A stretch of DNA of 34,640 nt, from positions 1-34,640 of the forward strand of contig JAEULC010000328.1 in the NCBI GenBank assembly GCA_016792605.1. Reading direction: 5' to 3'. Of the stretch, positions 8,332 through 17,287 are shown piece after piece. The position numbers and the translations under genes are program-made. This stretch comes from Rhodospirillales bacterium (GTDB lineage: Bacteria; Pseudomonadota; Alphaproteobacteria; JAEULC01). How positions within the stretch are numbered: position 1 is the first letter of the stretch; the number at the start of each line of letters is the position of its first letter. The notes beneath the pieces were generated by a model, which was not told the DNA's origin, did no database searches, and saw nothing but the letters and a program-made list of their open reading frames with translations.

Positions 8332-9438
8332 CTATTTCTTGACGTTGTCGAGGATGCTGCCGGTCTTGATGGTGCCGCGGAAGAACAAGTCGACCATCGC
8401 GCCCGACGAGCCGACGGTCAGCGCCAGCATGTTCTGCTGGATCTGGATCTTCGCCTTCAGCGCCTTGTCGGCGGCGGCCTTCTCCGAGATCATCTCGGAG
8501 GTGATCTCGCTGATCTGCTTGTCGAGTTCCTTGATCTTCGCGTTGAACTGGCCGAGACGGCCCTCGAGCGCGACCGCGGCGCCGGTGAACGGCAGCTTGT
8601 CGATCGAAAAACGCGCCAGCGCACTGTCGAGCGCGGCCATCGCGTTCGCCACGTCCTGGTCGCTAGACAGGCCGTTGTAGAAGAAGCTGTCGAGCATCTG
8701 CACGCCGAACTTCTGGATCGTGCCGCCGACCGCGCCGCCCGGCGTGTTCAGCGTCACCGCGCCCGTGCCTTCGTCGAACGACGCGAGGCTGACGTCCGCC
8801 ATCGCGTAGCTGGTGCCGGTCGGCTGGTCCGGATAGCTGTCGTACTGGGTGAGCGTCTGCGCGGCGCGGTCGAGGCGCCAGGTCTTGCCGTCGCCGTCGG
8901 TCAGCGTGAACTCTGCGCCGAGGAACTTGCCCTGAAGGAAGGTCGTGGCGCCGGTGCCGCCGGACGTCACGACCAGGTCCGACGTCCGGAACGATGCGTT
9001 CTGCGGCTTGCCGATCGGGTTCTTGCCGTAGTCGCCGGCGGTGTTGGCATATTTGTTGACGTAGAGGAGCGCGTCGTCCAGCGCCTTGGCGGCGGCGGCA
9101 CGCTCCGCGGCCGTGCTGGCAGCATTCAGCGCCGCGAGCTTGGTCTTCACCTCGGTCAGTACCGCAGTCGACTTGTTGAGGTTCGCCGCGACGGTAGACA
9201 GCAGCGTCGCTTCCTCGACGAAGCTGTCCTTGGCGCGCTGCAGCTTGTCGCGCTCGGACTGCGGACGGGTCAGTCGCGAGTCGGCGAAATCGACCGCGGG
9301 CTTCGACAATTCCTTGTTGGCGCGCTCCGCCAGGGCGTTCTGGGCGACGCGCAGCGATTCCGAGATCTGGTTCACGTACAGTTCGGAGCTGAGCTTGAAC
9401 AGCTCGCTGGCCGCATTGCTCGAGTTGATCGTGAACAT
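8332..9438 (-). CDS. flagellin-like protein of unknown function
   Basis: 368 residues from ATG 9438 (MFTINSSNAASELFKLSSEL); the frame stays open to 9528 but that extension reads like non-coding sequence. Layout resembles flagellin or a hook-filament protein: an N-terminal heptad-rich helical region (about 1-125), a central beta-type variable region rich in Gly, Thr and Asp (about 130-240), then a C-terminal helical region (ALDSALARFSIDKLPF, LEGRLGQFNAKIKELDKQIS, KAKIQIQQNMLALTVGSSGA). No signal peptide and no cysteine. The terminal helices are similar in pattern, not clearly in sequence, to flagellin D0/D1. No flagellar gene is nearby. It could be a divergent flagellin paralogue or an unrelated coiled-coil surface protein. 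Confidence 0.6.
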   Translation of the reverse strand: MFTINSSNAASELFKLSSELYVNQISESLRVAQNALAERANKELSKPAVDFADSRLTRPQSERDKLQRAKDSFVEEATLLSTVAANLNKSTAVLTEVKTKLAALNAASTAAERAAAAKALDDALLYVNKYANTAGDYGKNPIGKPQNASFRTSDLVVTSGGTGATTFLQGKFLGAEFTLTDGDGKTWRLDRAAQTLTQYDSYPDQPTGTSYAMADVSLASFDEGTGAVTLNTPGGAVGGTIQKFGVQMLDSFFYNGLSSDQDVANAMAALDSALARFSIDKLPFTGAAVALEGRLGQFNAKIKELDKQISEITSEMISEKAAADKALKAKIQIQQNMLALTVGSSGAMVDLFFRGTIKTGSILDNVKK

Positions 9439-9610
9439 CGCCACGGCGGAAAGGCCCCTTGCCCGGTAGCCGCCCGGACGCACCTCGCCTGGGCTGGCAT
9501 TCCTCGAATACTGGATAACTCCTAACAAGTTCTTACAGCCGGTCGGAAAAGCCAGTTTTCTAGTTTAAACAACGCTTTAGCCAGAGGCGTCACTATCCGG
9601 TGAGGGCGGC

Positions 9611-9636
9611 TTGCCCTGGCCCGGCCGTGCTAGAGT
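9611..9636 (+). promoter_or_regulatory. promoter candidate upstream of 9674 gene
   Basis: TTGCCC (9611-9616) and TAGAGT (9631-9636) are 14 bases apart, with a GC immediately before the second box. Similar GC-TAG-purine-N-T boxes occur at 11652-11659 and 33757-33764, also shortly upstream of genes. A start near 9643 would leave a leader of about 30 bases. Confidence 0.3.
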
Positions 9637-9673
9637 GGCGCCCTCCGCCCAGCCCCCAAGGGAGCCCCGTCCG

Positions 9674-10198
9674 ATGACCTTCGCCCGCCGCGCCTTGGCC
9701 CTCATGGCCGGCCTCGCCGCCCTGCTGCCGGCGGCCGGCTCGGCCCAGTCCGACATGACCACGTACCGCGACCAGACCCACGGCTTCTCCGTGTCCTTCC
9801 CGTCCGACTGGCGGCGGGTCGTGTTCAAGGACGGGCCGGAGTTCCAGGCGCTCGCCGACGGCGGCAAGGGGCCCGAGGACTGCAATGTCAACGTGACGGC
9901 GGTTTCGGGGGCGGCCTATCTCGACCGGGTCACGCGCGAGCAGATGCTGACGAACCTGCGCGCCGCCATGAAGGACGCGAGCCTCGTCGAGTGGCGCCGC
10001 CAGACCCTCGACCGGCGCTGGGGCCTCTACTACATCGTCACCGGCACCACCCCGCACCAGGGCCTGAAGCAGTCCACGCTGGGCTTCCAGGTGGTCGTCG
10101 GCGCCAAGCTCTTCACCGTCTCCTGCAATGCGCCGGCCGCGCGCTTCGACGAGCGTCGCGCGCTGTTCGAGCGCGTCGTCGGCAGCCTGAGCTTCTGA
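9674..10198 (+). CDS. secreted PsbP/DUF1795-like hypothetical protein
   Basis: 174 residues from ATG 9674, with GGGAG at 9660-9664; the open frame to 9611 is unlikely to be coding. A signal peptide (MTFARRALALMAGLAALLPA, site near GSAQ) is followed by YRDQTHGFSVSFPSDWRRV, a start typical of small periplasmic PsbP-like/DUF1795-like domains, then alternating strands and a final helix (FDERRALFERVVGSL). Two cysteines (in PEDCNVNV and FTVSCNAP) may form a disulfide. Four bases separate it from the next gene, so the two are an operon. The role is unknown; the domain is found in periplasmic proteins of diverse function, and assignment is by pattern only. Confidence 0.7.
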   Translation: MTFARRALALMAGLAALLPAAGSAQSDMTTYRDQTHGFSVSFPSDWRRVVFKDGPEFQALADGGKGPEDCNVNVTAVSGAAYLDRVTREQMLTNLRAAMKDASLVEWRRQTLDRRWGLYYIVTGTTPHQGLKQSTLGFQVVVGAKLFTVSCNAPAARFDERRALFERVVGSLSF

Positions 10199-10202
10199 CG
10201 CG

Positions 10203-11630
10203 ATGCGCGGCCGGGCATCCCTGGCCGCGCTTGGCCTCCTGCTGCTGGCGATCCAGTTGCTGGGGCTCCAGATGGCCCGCGCCGATTCCCCTCCGGCCTG
10301 CCGCTACGACGTCGCGATCGGCGCGCCGCCGGAGGTTCGGCTGGACATCCGGGTGGACTGCGGCGCCCTGCCGGTCGCGCGGCTGGCGGCGGTCGACCGC
10401 ACCCTGCCGCGCTACCTCGACGGCCCGACCGACGATGCCGGTCGGCCCCTGGAGCGCGCGGACGATGGCTGGGCGCTGCCCGCGGCCGGACCGCGCGTCG
10501 CGCGCTACGCGATCCGCCTCGGCGATATGGGCGCGGCCGAGCGCAGCTACAGCGCCGCCTACGCCGTCGGCCAGTCGGTGCTGGCGGAACTGTCCGCCTG
10601 GGTGCTGCTGCCGCAGCCCCTGCCCGAAGGCGCGGTCCTGCACTTGGCGCCGCGCCCGCCGGCCGGCACCGGCTTCGCCACGGCGCTGCGCGGGCGCGAC
10701 GGCGGCTTCGACCTGCCGGCCGCCGCCCTGCGCTTCGCCGGCTACAGCGTCTTCGGTCGCTACCGCGAGCAGCGCCTGGCCCCGCCGGGGCGGGCCGGCG
10801 CCGCCGCGGCCGATGTCCGGGTGGTGACGCTGGACCAGGCCACCGACCTGCCGGCGGACGAGATCGCCGCCTGGGTCGATGACACGGCCCGCGCCGTCGG
10901 CGGGTTCTGGCACGGTTTTCCGGTGGACCGGCTGCTGCTCGTGGTGCTGCCGCAGGCGGGCCGGGACGGCGTGCCCTATGGCCGGGTGATCGGCGGCGGC
11001 GGGGCGTCGCTGCTGCTGGTCAAGGGCGAGCGGACGCGGCGCGAGCAGCTTCGCGCCGACTGGGTGCTGATCCACGAGATGGTCCACCTGGGCTCGCCCT
11101 TCGTCTGGCGCGCGCCCTGGATGACCGAGGGCTTCGCGACCTATTTCGAGCCGATCATCCGCTATCGCGCCGGGCGGCGCAGCGAGGCCTCGCTGTGGGC
11201 CGAGTTCGCGCAGGACATGCCGCGGGGCCTGGACGCGATGGAACGCGAGGGGCTGGGGCAGAGCCGGCGCGGGATGTATTGGGGCGGCGCGATCTTCATG
11301 CTGCTGGCCGACCTGGAGATCCGCGGCCGCACCCAGGGCCGCCAGGGGCTCGAGGACTGCCTGCGCCAGGTCCTGCGCGAGGGCGGCGATGCCACCCGCG
11401 TCGTGAGCCTGGACTGGATGATCGACGCCTGCGACCGGGCGATCGGTGGCCCCACCATCCGTAGTCTCGCGCAGAGGCATGTCTGGTCGCAGGCGCCGGT
11501 CGACCTGGCCGGGATCTGGCGGCGCCTCGGGATCGTCCGTCGCGACGACGGCCAGCTGTCGCTGGACGACAGCGCCCCGGAGGCTTGGCTGAGGCGGGCG
11601 ATTTCGGCCGGCAGGCCGGGTCCGGTTTAA
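10203..11630 (+). CDS. secreted HExxH metallopeptidase-like protein
   Basis: 475 residues starting with a signal peptide (MRGRASLAALGLLLLAIQLL, cut near ARA-DSPP). A beta-rich N-terminal half is followed by a gluzincin-type catalytic segment: His291-Glu292 and His295 in LIHEMVHLGSP, then Glu309 in WMTEGFATYFEP. This matches the M1/M61 aminopeptidase layout (HExxH and a downstream xEGFA glutamate) and the preceding N-terminal region resembles M61. The HExxH-to-Glu spacing is 13 residues instead of the usual 18. Helices follow (YWGGAIFMLLADLEIRGRT). It starts four bases after the PsbP-like gene, so the two are translated together in the envelope. Substrate unknown. Confidence 0.75.
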   Translation: MRGRASLAALGLLLLAIQLLGLQMARADSPPACRYDVAIGAPPEVRLDIRVDCGALPVARLAAVDRTLPRYLDGPTDDAGRPLERADDGWALPAAGPRVARYAIRLGDMGAAERSYSAAYAVGQSVLAELSAWVLLPQPLPEGAVLHLAPRPPAGTGFATALRGRDGGFDLPAAALRFAGYSVFGRYREQRLAPPGRAGAAAADVRVVTLDQATDLPADEIAAWVDDTARAVGGFWHGFPVDRLLLVVLPQAGRDGVPYGRVIGGGGASLLLVKGERTRREQLRADWVLIHEMVHLGSPFVWRAPWMTEGFATYFEPIIRYRAGRRSEASLWAEFAQDMPRGLDAMEREGLGQSRRGMYWGGAIFMLLADLEIRGRTQGRQGLEDCLRQVLREGGDATRVVSLDWMIDACDRAIGGPTIRSLAQRHVWSQAPVDLAGIWRRLGIVRRDDGQLSLDDSAPEAWLRRAISAGRPGPV

Positions 11631-11653
11631 CTGTTTTGTACCGCCAATGGTGC

Positions 11654-11659
11654 TAGGAT
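11654..11659 (+). promoter_or_regulatory. -10-like box upstream of the RND operon
   Basis: The 220-base gap 11631-11850 holds GC-TAGGAT (box 11654-11659), 192 bases before ATG 11851, and a TTGACT at 11710-11715 with no good -10. Either could start the RND transcript. No repressor gene or clear operator palindrome was seen here. Confidence 0.25.
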
Positions 11660-11850
11660 GACTCGCCGCCTGCGCGCCGGTTTTTGTTGCGTTGCAGCAC
11701 AGGCGGCAATTGACTAGATTTGTTCTGGTTCGCTCGCCCCCGTCCGGCAGCGAAGGAATCTGGGTCCGAAGCGCGCGAGAAGGCGTCCGGCGGCTCGATC
11801 GCCGGTACAGGGCTTGGCAGGGTGGCACGAACGGAGGCGGTTCTTCCGCG

Positions 11851-12924
11851 ATGAAAGCGATTTCTCAACTGGCGATTATCGCCGTGATCGGGGCCATCGG
11901 CACCGGCGCCTGGTACTACAAGGACCAGTGGCTGAGCCGGACCGTCGCCAATACCGGGCCGGGCACGACGCCGCCGCCGGTGCTGGTCCAGGTGAAGCCG
12001 GCGCGGACGGGCACCGTGGTCGAGCGGTTCGAGGCGGTCGGCACGGCGCTGGCCAACGAGTCCGTCACGATCACCGCCAAGGTCGCGGGCATCGTCGAGA
12101 AGATCACCATCGCAGAGGGCGAGAAGGTCAATGCCGGCCAGGTGCTGGTGCAGTTCGAGGACCGCGAGGCGGTCGCCGAGTTGGAGGCGCAGAAGGCGAT
12201 CACCCAGGGCGCCTTCCTGGCCTACGAGCGCGCGATCAAGCTGAAGGAGAACCAGAACGTCGCCCAGGCGCGGGTCGACGAGCTGCTGTCGACCTGGAAG
12301 TCGGGCGAGGCGCGGATCAAGATGATCCAGGCCAAGCTTTCCGACCTCAAGATCACCGCGCCGTTCGCCGGCCGCGTCGGCTTGCGCCGCGTCAGCGTCG
12401 GCGCGCTGGTGCAGCCGGGCGCGGTCATCACCACGCTCGACGATACCGATACGATCCGGCTGAAATTCTCGCTGCCCGAGACGATCCTGGCCAACCTGAA
12501 GACGGGCCAGGAGGTCGTGGCGACCGCCACCGCCTATCCGGGCCGGGTGTTCAAGGGCAAGGTCACCTCGATCGACTCGCGCGTCGACCAGATCACCCGC
12601 GCCGCCGAGGTCCGCGCCGACATCCCGAACGCCGACGGCGCGCTGAAGCCGGGCATGTTCATGGCCTACAAGCTGGCGCTCAAGAGCCGCGAGAACGCGA
12701 CGCTCGTGCCGGAAGAAGCGCTGCTGATCGAAGGCACCCGGCAGTACGTGTTCGTGGTCGCCGACGGGCGCACCCAGAAGCGCGAGGTGAAGGTCGGCGA
12801 GCGCAATTCCGGCGAGGTCGAAATCGTCTCCGGCGTGAAGGAAGGCGAGTCGCTGGTGGTCGGCGGCATCCAGAAGGTGCGCAACGGCAGCCCGGTACGC
12901 ATCGCCGAGCCGCCGAAAGGCTGA
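11851..12924 (+). CDS. RND efflux periplasmic adaptor (membrane fusion protein)
   Basis: 357 residues from ATG 11851; GGAGG lies at 11833-11837. The open frame reaches 11692 but the extra 53 residues look non-coding. One N-terminal membrane anchor (AISQLAIIAVIGAIGTGAWY) is followed by the biotinyl-lipoyl halves (ITAKVAGIVEKITIAEGEKV and KITAPFAGRVGLRRVSVGAL), a helical hairpin between them, a beta-barrel (LKFSLPETILANLKTGQEVV) and a C-terminal membrane-proximal domain (EEALLIEGTRQYVFVVADGR). It bridges the RND permease encoded 62 bases downstream to an outer-membrane channel of the TolC type, which is not in the window. Substrate cannot be told. Confidence 0.93.
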   Translation: MKAISQLAIIAVIGAIGTGAWYYKDQWLSRTVANTGPGTTPPPVLVQVKPARTGTVVERFEAVGTALANESVTITAKVAGIVEKITIAEGEKVNAGQVLVQFEDREAVAELEAQKAITQGAFLAYERAIKLKENQNVAQARVDELLSTWKSGEARIKMIQAKLSDLKITAPFAGRVGLRRVSVGALVQPGAVITTLDDTDTIRLKFSLPETILANLKTGQEVVATATAYPGRVFKGKVTSIDSRVDQITRAAEVRADIPNADGALKPGMFMAYKLALKSRENATLVPEEALLIEGTRQYVFVVADGRTQKREVKVGERNSGEVEIVSGVKEGESLVVGGIQKVRNGSPVRIAEPPKG

Positions 12925-12986
12925 GCGCCACCCCGCCCCGGCCGGACGCCACGGCGCCTTAACGACGCACGAAGGGTACATCCGCG

Positions 12987-15900
12987 ATGGTCCTGTCCGA
13001 CGTCTCGATCAAGCGGCCGGTATTCGCCACCGTCGTCAGCCTGATCCTGGTCATCTTCGGCCTGTTCTCGTTCCGCAGCCTGTCGGTGCGCGAGTATCCC
13101 GCCATCGACCCGCCCGTGCTGTCGATCACGACCCAGTACAAGGGTGCCAACAACCAGATCATCGAAAGCCAGATCACCCAGCTCATCGAGGACCAGATCG
13201 CCGGCATCGAGGGCGTGCGCACGATCACGTCCAGCAGCCGCGAGGGGTCGTCGAGCATCACCGTCGAGTTCCGCCTGAACCGCGACATCGACGGCGCCGC
13301 CAACGACGTGCGCGACAAGGTATCGCGCGTGCTGGCGCGCATTCCCGAGGCCGCCGACCAGCCGGTCATCGCCAAGGTCGAGGCCGACGCGCGGCCGATC
13401 ATCTGGTTCTCGCTGCTCAGCGACAAGATGACCGACCTGGAGCTGACCGACTTCGCCGACCGCTACCTGGTCGACAGGCTGTCGACGGTCCCCGGCGTGG
13501 CCAATGTGCGGATCGGCGGCGAGCGGCGCTACGCCATGCGCATCTGGCTCGACAAGCAGGCGATGGCGGCGCGCGAGATCACCGCGCAGGACATCGAGAC
13601 CGCGCTGAAGCAGCAGAACGTGGAGCTGCCCGCCGGCCGCATCGAGTCGCGGCAGCGGGAGTTCACCGTCCTGGCCGATACCGGCCTGAAGACGCCGGAG
13701 CAGTTCGCGCACCTGGTCCTGGCGACGCGCGACGGCTACCAGGTCCGGCTGGGCGAGGTGGCGCGCGTGGAGAAGGGCGCGCTCGACACCCGCGGCGAGT
13801 ACCGTTCCAACGGCAAGAGCGCGGTGGGCATCGGCATCGTCAAGCAGTCGACCGCCAACACGCTGGAAGTCGCCGAGGAAGCCAAGATCGAGATCGAGCG
13901 CCTCAAGACCTCGCTGCCGCCGGAGATCGAGGTCATCCTGTCCTACGACAGCGCGCAGTTCATCTCGGCATCGATCTACGAGGTCGAGCACGCGCTGATG
14001 ATCGCCATCTTCCTGGTCATCGGCGTCACCTTCGTCTTCCTGCGCAGCCTGCGCGCCACCTTGATCCCGACGGTGGCGATCCCCGTTTCCATCATCGCCG
14101 CCTGCATCGTGCTGTCCGCCTTCGGCTACTCGATCAACGTTCTCACGCTGCTCGCCGCGGTGCTGGCGATCGGGCTCGTCGTCGACGACGCGATCGTGGT
14201 GCTGGAGAACATCCACCGCCATATCGAGGAAGGCGAGCCGCCGCTGCTCGCCGCCGTCAACGGCGCGCGCGAGATCGGCTTCGCGGTCATCTCGACCACG
14301 CTGGTCCTGATCGCCGTGTTCGTGCCTTTGTCGTTCCTGGACGGCAATACCGGCCGCCTGTTCCGCGAGTTCGGCATCGCGATCGCGGCCGCCGTGCTGT
14401 TCTCGGGCATCGTCGCGCTGTCCCTGAGCCCGATGATGTGCTCGAAGCTGCTTTCCTCCCACGACAACGACGGCATCCTCCATCGCGTTACCGAGCCGGT
14501 TTTCGTGGGCATGAACAAGGCCTATGCGTTCCTGCTGCGCGGCGCTCTGGCGGCGCCGCTGATCATGGTGGCGCTGTGGGCCGCCATCGCCGGCGTGGGC
14601 ATCTACCTGTTCCGCACCCTGCCGACGGAGTTCGCCCCGATCGAGGATCGCGGCAACATCTTCGTGTCGGTCACGGCGCCCGAGGGCGCCACCTTCGACT
14701 ACACCAAGCGCCACGTTGTGCAGATCGAGGGACTGATCCAGCCCTATCGCGACCAGGGCCTGGCGCGGCAGGTCATCTCCTTCGTCGCCCCCAGCTTCGG
14801 CCGGCCGGGAGACGTGAAGCAGGGCAACATGTTCGTGCGCATGGCCTCCTGGGACCAGCGCACCAAACCGAACCAGTCGCAGCAATTCCTGGTCAAGTCG
14901 CTGCTGCCGGAGCTGGCGAAGATTCCCGGCGTGCGCGCCTTCGCCGTCAACCCGCCGAGCCTCGGCCAGTCCTTCGTGCAGCAGCCGATCCAGGTCGTGG
15001 TCGGCGGCAGCACCTACGAGGAGCTGGCGGAATGGCGCGACATCATGCTCGACCGCCTGCGCGCCAACCCGAAGGTCCAGAACATCACCACCAACTTCGA
15101 GGACACCAAGCCCGAGCTGCGCGTGCATATCCGCCGCAACCGCGCCTCGGACCTGGGCGTCTCGATCGAGGACCTCGGACGCACGCTGGAGACGATGCTG
15201 GGCAGCCGCCAGGTCACCCGCTTCATCGACCGCGGCAAGGAATACGACGTCATCCTGCAGCTCAATCCCGAAGACCGCATGAAGCCGGACGACATGTCCA
15301 ACATCTTCCTGCGGTCGACCACGACAAAGGCGCTGATCCCGCTCTCCAACCTGGTGACCGTCAGCGAGCGCGGCGGCCCCAGCGACCTCAACCGCGTCGA
15401 CCGCCTGCGCGCCTTCACCCTGTCGGGGACGCCGGCCTCCGGCATCACCCTCGGCGAGGCGCTGGACGTGGTCGAGACGGTGGCGCGCGAATCGCTGCCG
15501 CTGCACGCACGCCTCAGCTACTCGGGCCAGTCGCGCGAGTTCAAGGAATCGAGCGCGTCGCTGATGCTGGTGTTCGGCCTCGCCGGCCTCGTCGTCTACC
15601 TGGTGCTGGCGGCGCAGTTCGAGAGCTTCGTCCACCCCTTCGTCATCATCATGACCGTGCCGCTGGCGGTCGCCGGCGCGCTCGGCGCCGTTGCCTGGTG
15701 GGGACTGACGATCAACGTCTACACCTATATCGGGCTCGTGATGCTGATCGGAATCGTCGCCAAGAACGGCATCCTGATCGTCGAGTTCGCGAATCAGCTG
15801 CGCGACATGGGAAGGTCGATCCGCGATGCCGTCGCCGAATCGGCGCAGACCCGCTTGCGCCCGATTCTGATGACCAGCATCGCCACGGTAATGGGCGCCG

Positions 15901-16130
15901 TGCCGCTGGTGATGGGTCACGGCGCCGGCAAGGAAAGCCGCGAAGCCATCGCCGTCGTGGTCATGGGCGGGGTTGGGTTTGCGTCCTTGTTGACTCTGTT
16001 CATCATTCCCGCCTTCTATCTTCTCCTGGCGGGGTGGACCAAGCCGGCGGGCCATGTCGCCAGCGAGATCGAGCGTCTCGAGAACGAGAAAGACCGACCG
16101 GCACGTCACGAGCCTCAACCCGCGGAATGA
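12987..16130 (+). CDS. RND efflux transporter, inner-membrane permease (HAE1 family)
   Basis: 1047 residues, the typical size for AcrB/MexF-like pumps. The start MVLSDVSIKRPVFATVVSLI is characteristic. Twelve membrane segments flank two large periplasmic loops. Proton-relay residues are present: Asp400-Asp401 (in GLVVDDAIVVLENIHRH, TM4) and Lys926 (in GIVAKNGILIVEFANQL, TM10), with Arg in TRLRPILMTS. It exports hydrophobic compounds using the proton gradient together with the upstream adaptor. The stop overlaps the next start as ATGA (16127-16130), so expression of the lipoprotein hydrolase is coupled. I saw no dedicated regulator gene beside it. The substrate range is not readable. Confidence 0.96.
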   Translation: MVLSDVSIKRPVFATVVSLILVIFGLFSFRSLSVREYPAIDPPVLSITTQYKGANNQIIESQITQLIEDQIAGIEGVRTITSSSREGSSSITVEFRLNRDIDGAANDVRDKVSRVLARIPEAADQPVIAKVEADARPIIWFSLLSDKMTDLELTDFADRYLVDRLSTVPGVANVRIGGERRYAMRIWLDKQAMAAREITAQDIETALKQQNVELPAGRIESRQREFTVLADTGLKTPEQFAHLVLATRDGYQVRLGEVARVEKGALDTRGEYRSNGKSAVGIGIVKQSTANTLEVAEEAKIEIERLKTSLPPEIEVILSYDSAQFISASIYEVEHALMIAIFLVIGVTFVFLRSLRATLIPTVAIPVSIIAACIVLSAFGYSINVLTLLAAVLAIGLVVDDAIVVLENIHRHIEEGEPPLLAAVNGAREIGFAVISTTLVLIAVFVPLSFLDGNTGRLFREFGIAIAAAVLFSGIVALSLSPMMCSKLLSSHDNDGILHRVTEPVFVGMNKAYAFLLRGALAAPLIMVALWAAIAGVGIYLFRTLPTEFAPIEDRGNIFVSVTAPEGATFDYTKRHVVQIEGLIQPYRDQGLARQVISFVAPSFGRPGDVKQGNMFVRMASWDQRTKPNQSQQFLVKSLLPELAKIPGVRAFAVNPPSLGQSFVQQPIQVVVGGSTYEELAEWRDIMLDRLRANPKVQNITTNFEDTKPELRVHIRRNRASDLGVSIEDLGRTLETMLGSRQVTRFIDRGKEYDVILQLNPEDRMKPDDMSNIFLRSTTTKALIPLSNLVTVSERGGPSDLNRVDRLRAFTLSGTPASGITLGEALDVVETVARESLPLHARLSYSGQSREFKESSASLMLVFGLAGLVVYLVLAAQFESFVHPFVIIMTVPLAVAGALGAVAWWGLTINVYTYIGLVMLIGIVAKNGILIVEFANQLRDMGRSIRDAVAESAQTRLRPILMTSIATVMGAVPLVMGHGAGKESREAIAVVVMGGVGFASLLTLFIIPAFYLLLAGWTKPAGHVASEIERLENEKDRPARHEPQPAE

Positions 16131-17287
16131 AATTTCTTACGCCCGCTTCCGGGCGCATCGCTCTCCTGGCAGTCCTGCTGACGACGACCGGCTGCTCGAC
16201 ATCGCCGCTCGACGTGCTGACCGCCCTGGTGACGCCGGAGGCCAGTCCCGCCGCGATGGCGGCGGCGCCGATCACGTCGGTGCCGCTTGCGCCGCCCACG
16301 GGCTTCACCGCCGCGGCGATGCACGCGGGCGGCAGCGAGGACGACGAGGAGCCGGCCTTCCGTCCGGGCAATAGCGAAATCGCCGTTGCCGGCGAGGCTC
16401 TCGCCGGGGCGGGCGACCGGATCGCCATGCTGCCCCTGCCCCGCCCCTCCGGCCGGACGCGCAAGCCCGAATTCGCCGGTGGACCGGTCTGCGGCGAGCT
16501 CGCCCCCGGCGGCCGCGCGGTCGGCATGCTGGACAGCGGCGGCCTGCGCTTCACCATCGAATGCTTCCGCGCCAAGGCAGCAAGGCCCGGTCCCGCCGTC
16601 ATCATCCTGCACGGCGCGCGCGGCATCGGCCGCAACCCGATCTACGAGCGCCTGGCCGAGCAGCTCGTCGAGCGCGGCCAGAGCGCCTTCATCCTGCAGT
16701 ACCTGAGCGGCCAGGACGACCCGGCCGCGACAGCGAGCGCCAAGGCGCCCGCGAAGCCTCCGGCCAAGACGGTCGCCAAGGTCCAGGCGGCCAAGCCGGC
16801 CCCGACCAAGGTGGCGGCCCAGCGCGGCAAGACGCAGCCCCGCAAGCATACGGTCGACGCCGAGGGCCAGACCGAGGCGATCGAGACGGCCATTACCGCG
16901 GTTCAGGCGCTCAGCTACGTCAACCACGAGCGGATCGGGCTGTTCGGCCTGTCCCTCGGCGGCTTCCACGCACTCGCGATCGCCGCGCGCGATCACCGGG
17001 TCGGCGCGGTCGTCGACATGTTCGGGGCCATGCCGCGCCCGGTCGGCCCCACCGTCGAGCGCATGCCGCCGACGCTGGTGCTGCACGGCGAGCGCGACGC
17101 CGTGGTTCCGGTGCGCCGGGCGCACGAGCTTGCCAAGCTGCTCAAGACCGTCGGCGCCGTGCACGAGGTCAAGATCTACAAGGGCCAGGGCCACAGCTTC
17201 ACCGGCGCCGCCGACCAGGACAGCGTCGAGCGGACCGTGGCCTTCCTGGTGCGCCACCTGGGCGAGCCGACCGCCCGCGACGGGTGA
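16127..17287 (+). CDS. lipoprotein alpha/beta hydrolase (dienelactone-hydrolase-like)
   Basis: 386 residues from ATG 16127, overlapping the RND stop as ATGA. An N-terminal lipoprotein signal (LLAVLLTTTGC, Cys23) and a Pro/Ala-rich linker lead to an alpha/beta hydrolase domain. Expected catalytic residues: Ser276 in FGLSLGGFHA, Asp324 in HGERDAVVPV and His356 in GQGHSF; VIILHGARGIGRNPIYERL gives the oxyanion strand. A low-complexity insert of about 45 residues rich in Lys, Ala and Pro (about 198-242) interrupts the fold. The nucleophile is Ser, not the Cys of classical dienelactone hydrolase, so an esterase-type activity is more likely. Location between RND and EamA transporter genes suggests it could modify or release a transported compound; that is inference. 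Confidence 0.82.
   Translation: MKFLTPASGRIALLAVLLTTTGCSTSPLDVLTALVTPEASPAAMAAAPITSVPLAPPTGFTAAAMHAGGSEDDEEPAFRPGNSEIAVAGEALAGAGDRIAMLPLPRPSGRTRKPEFAGGPVCGELAPGGRAVGMLDSGGLRFTIECFRAKAARPGPAVIILHGARGIGRNPIYERLAEQLVERGQSAFILQYLSGQDDPAATASAKAPAKPPAKTVAKVQAAKPAPTKVAAQRGKTQPRKHTVDAEGQTEAIETAITAVQALSYVNHERIGLFGLSLGGFHALAIAARDHRVGAVVDMFGAMPRPVGPTVERMPPTLVLHGERDAVVPVRRAHELAKLLKTVGAVHEVKIYKGQGHSFTGAADQDSVERTVAFLVRHLGEPTARDG

Noticed and set aside
12666-16118. 1150-codon minus-strand frame opposite the RND permease
   Set aside because: It is an antisense shadow of a high-GC gene, with His/Arg/Asp-rich composition and no domain, while the plus strand encodes a clear RND pump.
14438-16126. long upstream extension of the hydrolase frame into the RND gene
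   Set aside because: The extension is an out-of-frame reading of the permease; the lipoprotein signal starts at ATG 16127.
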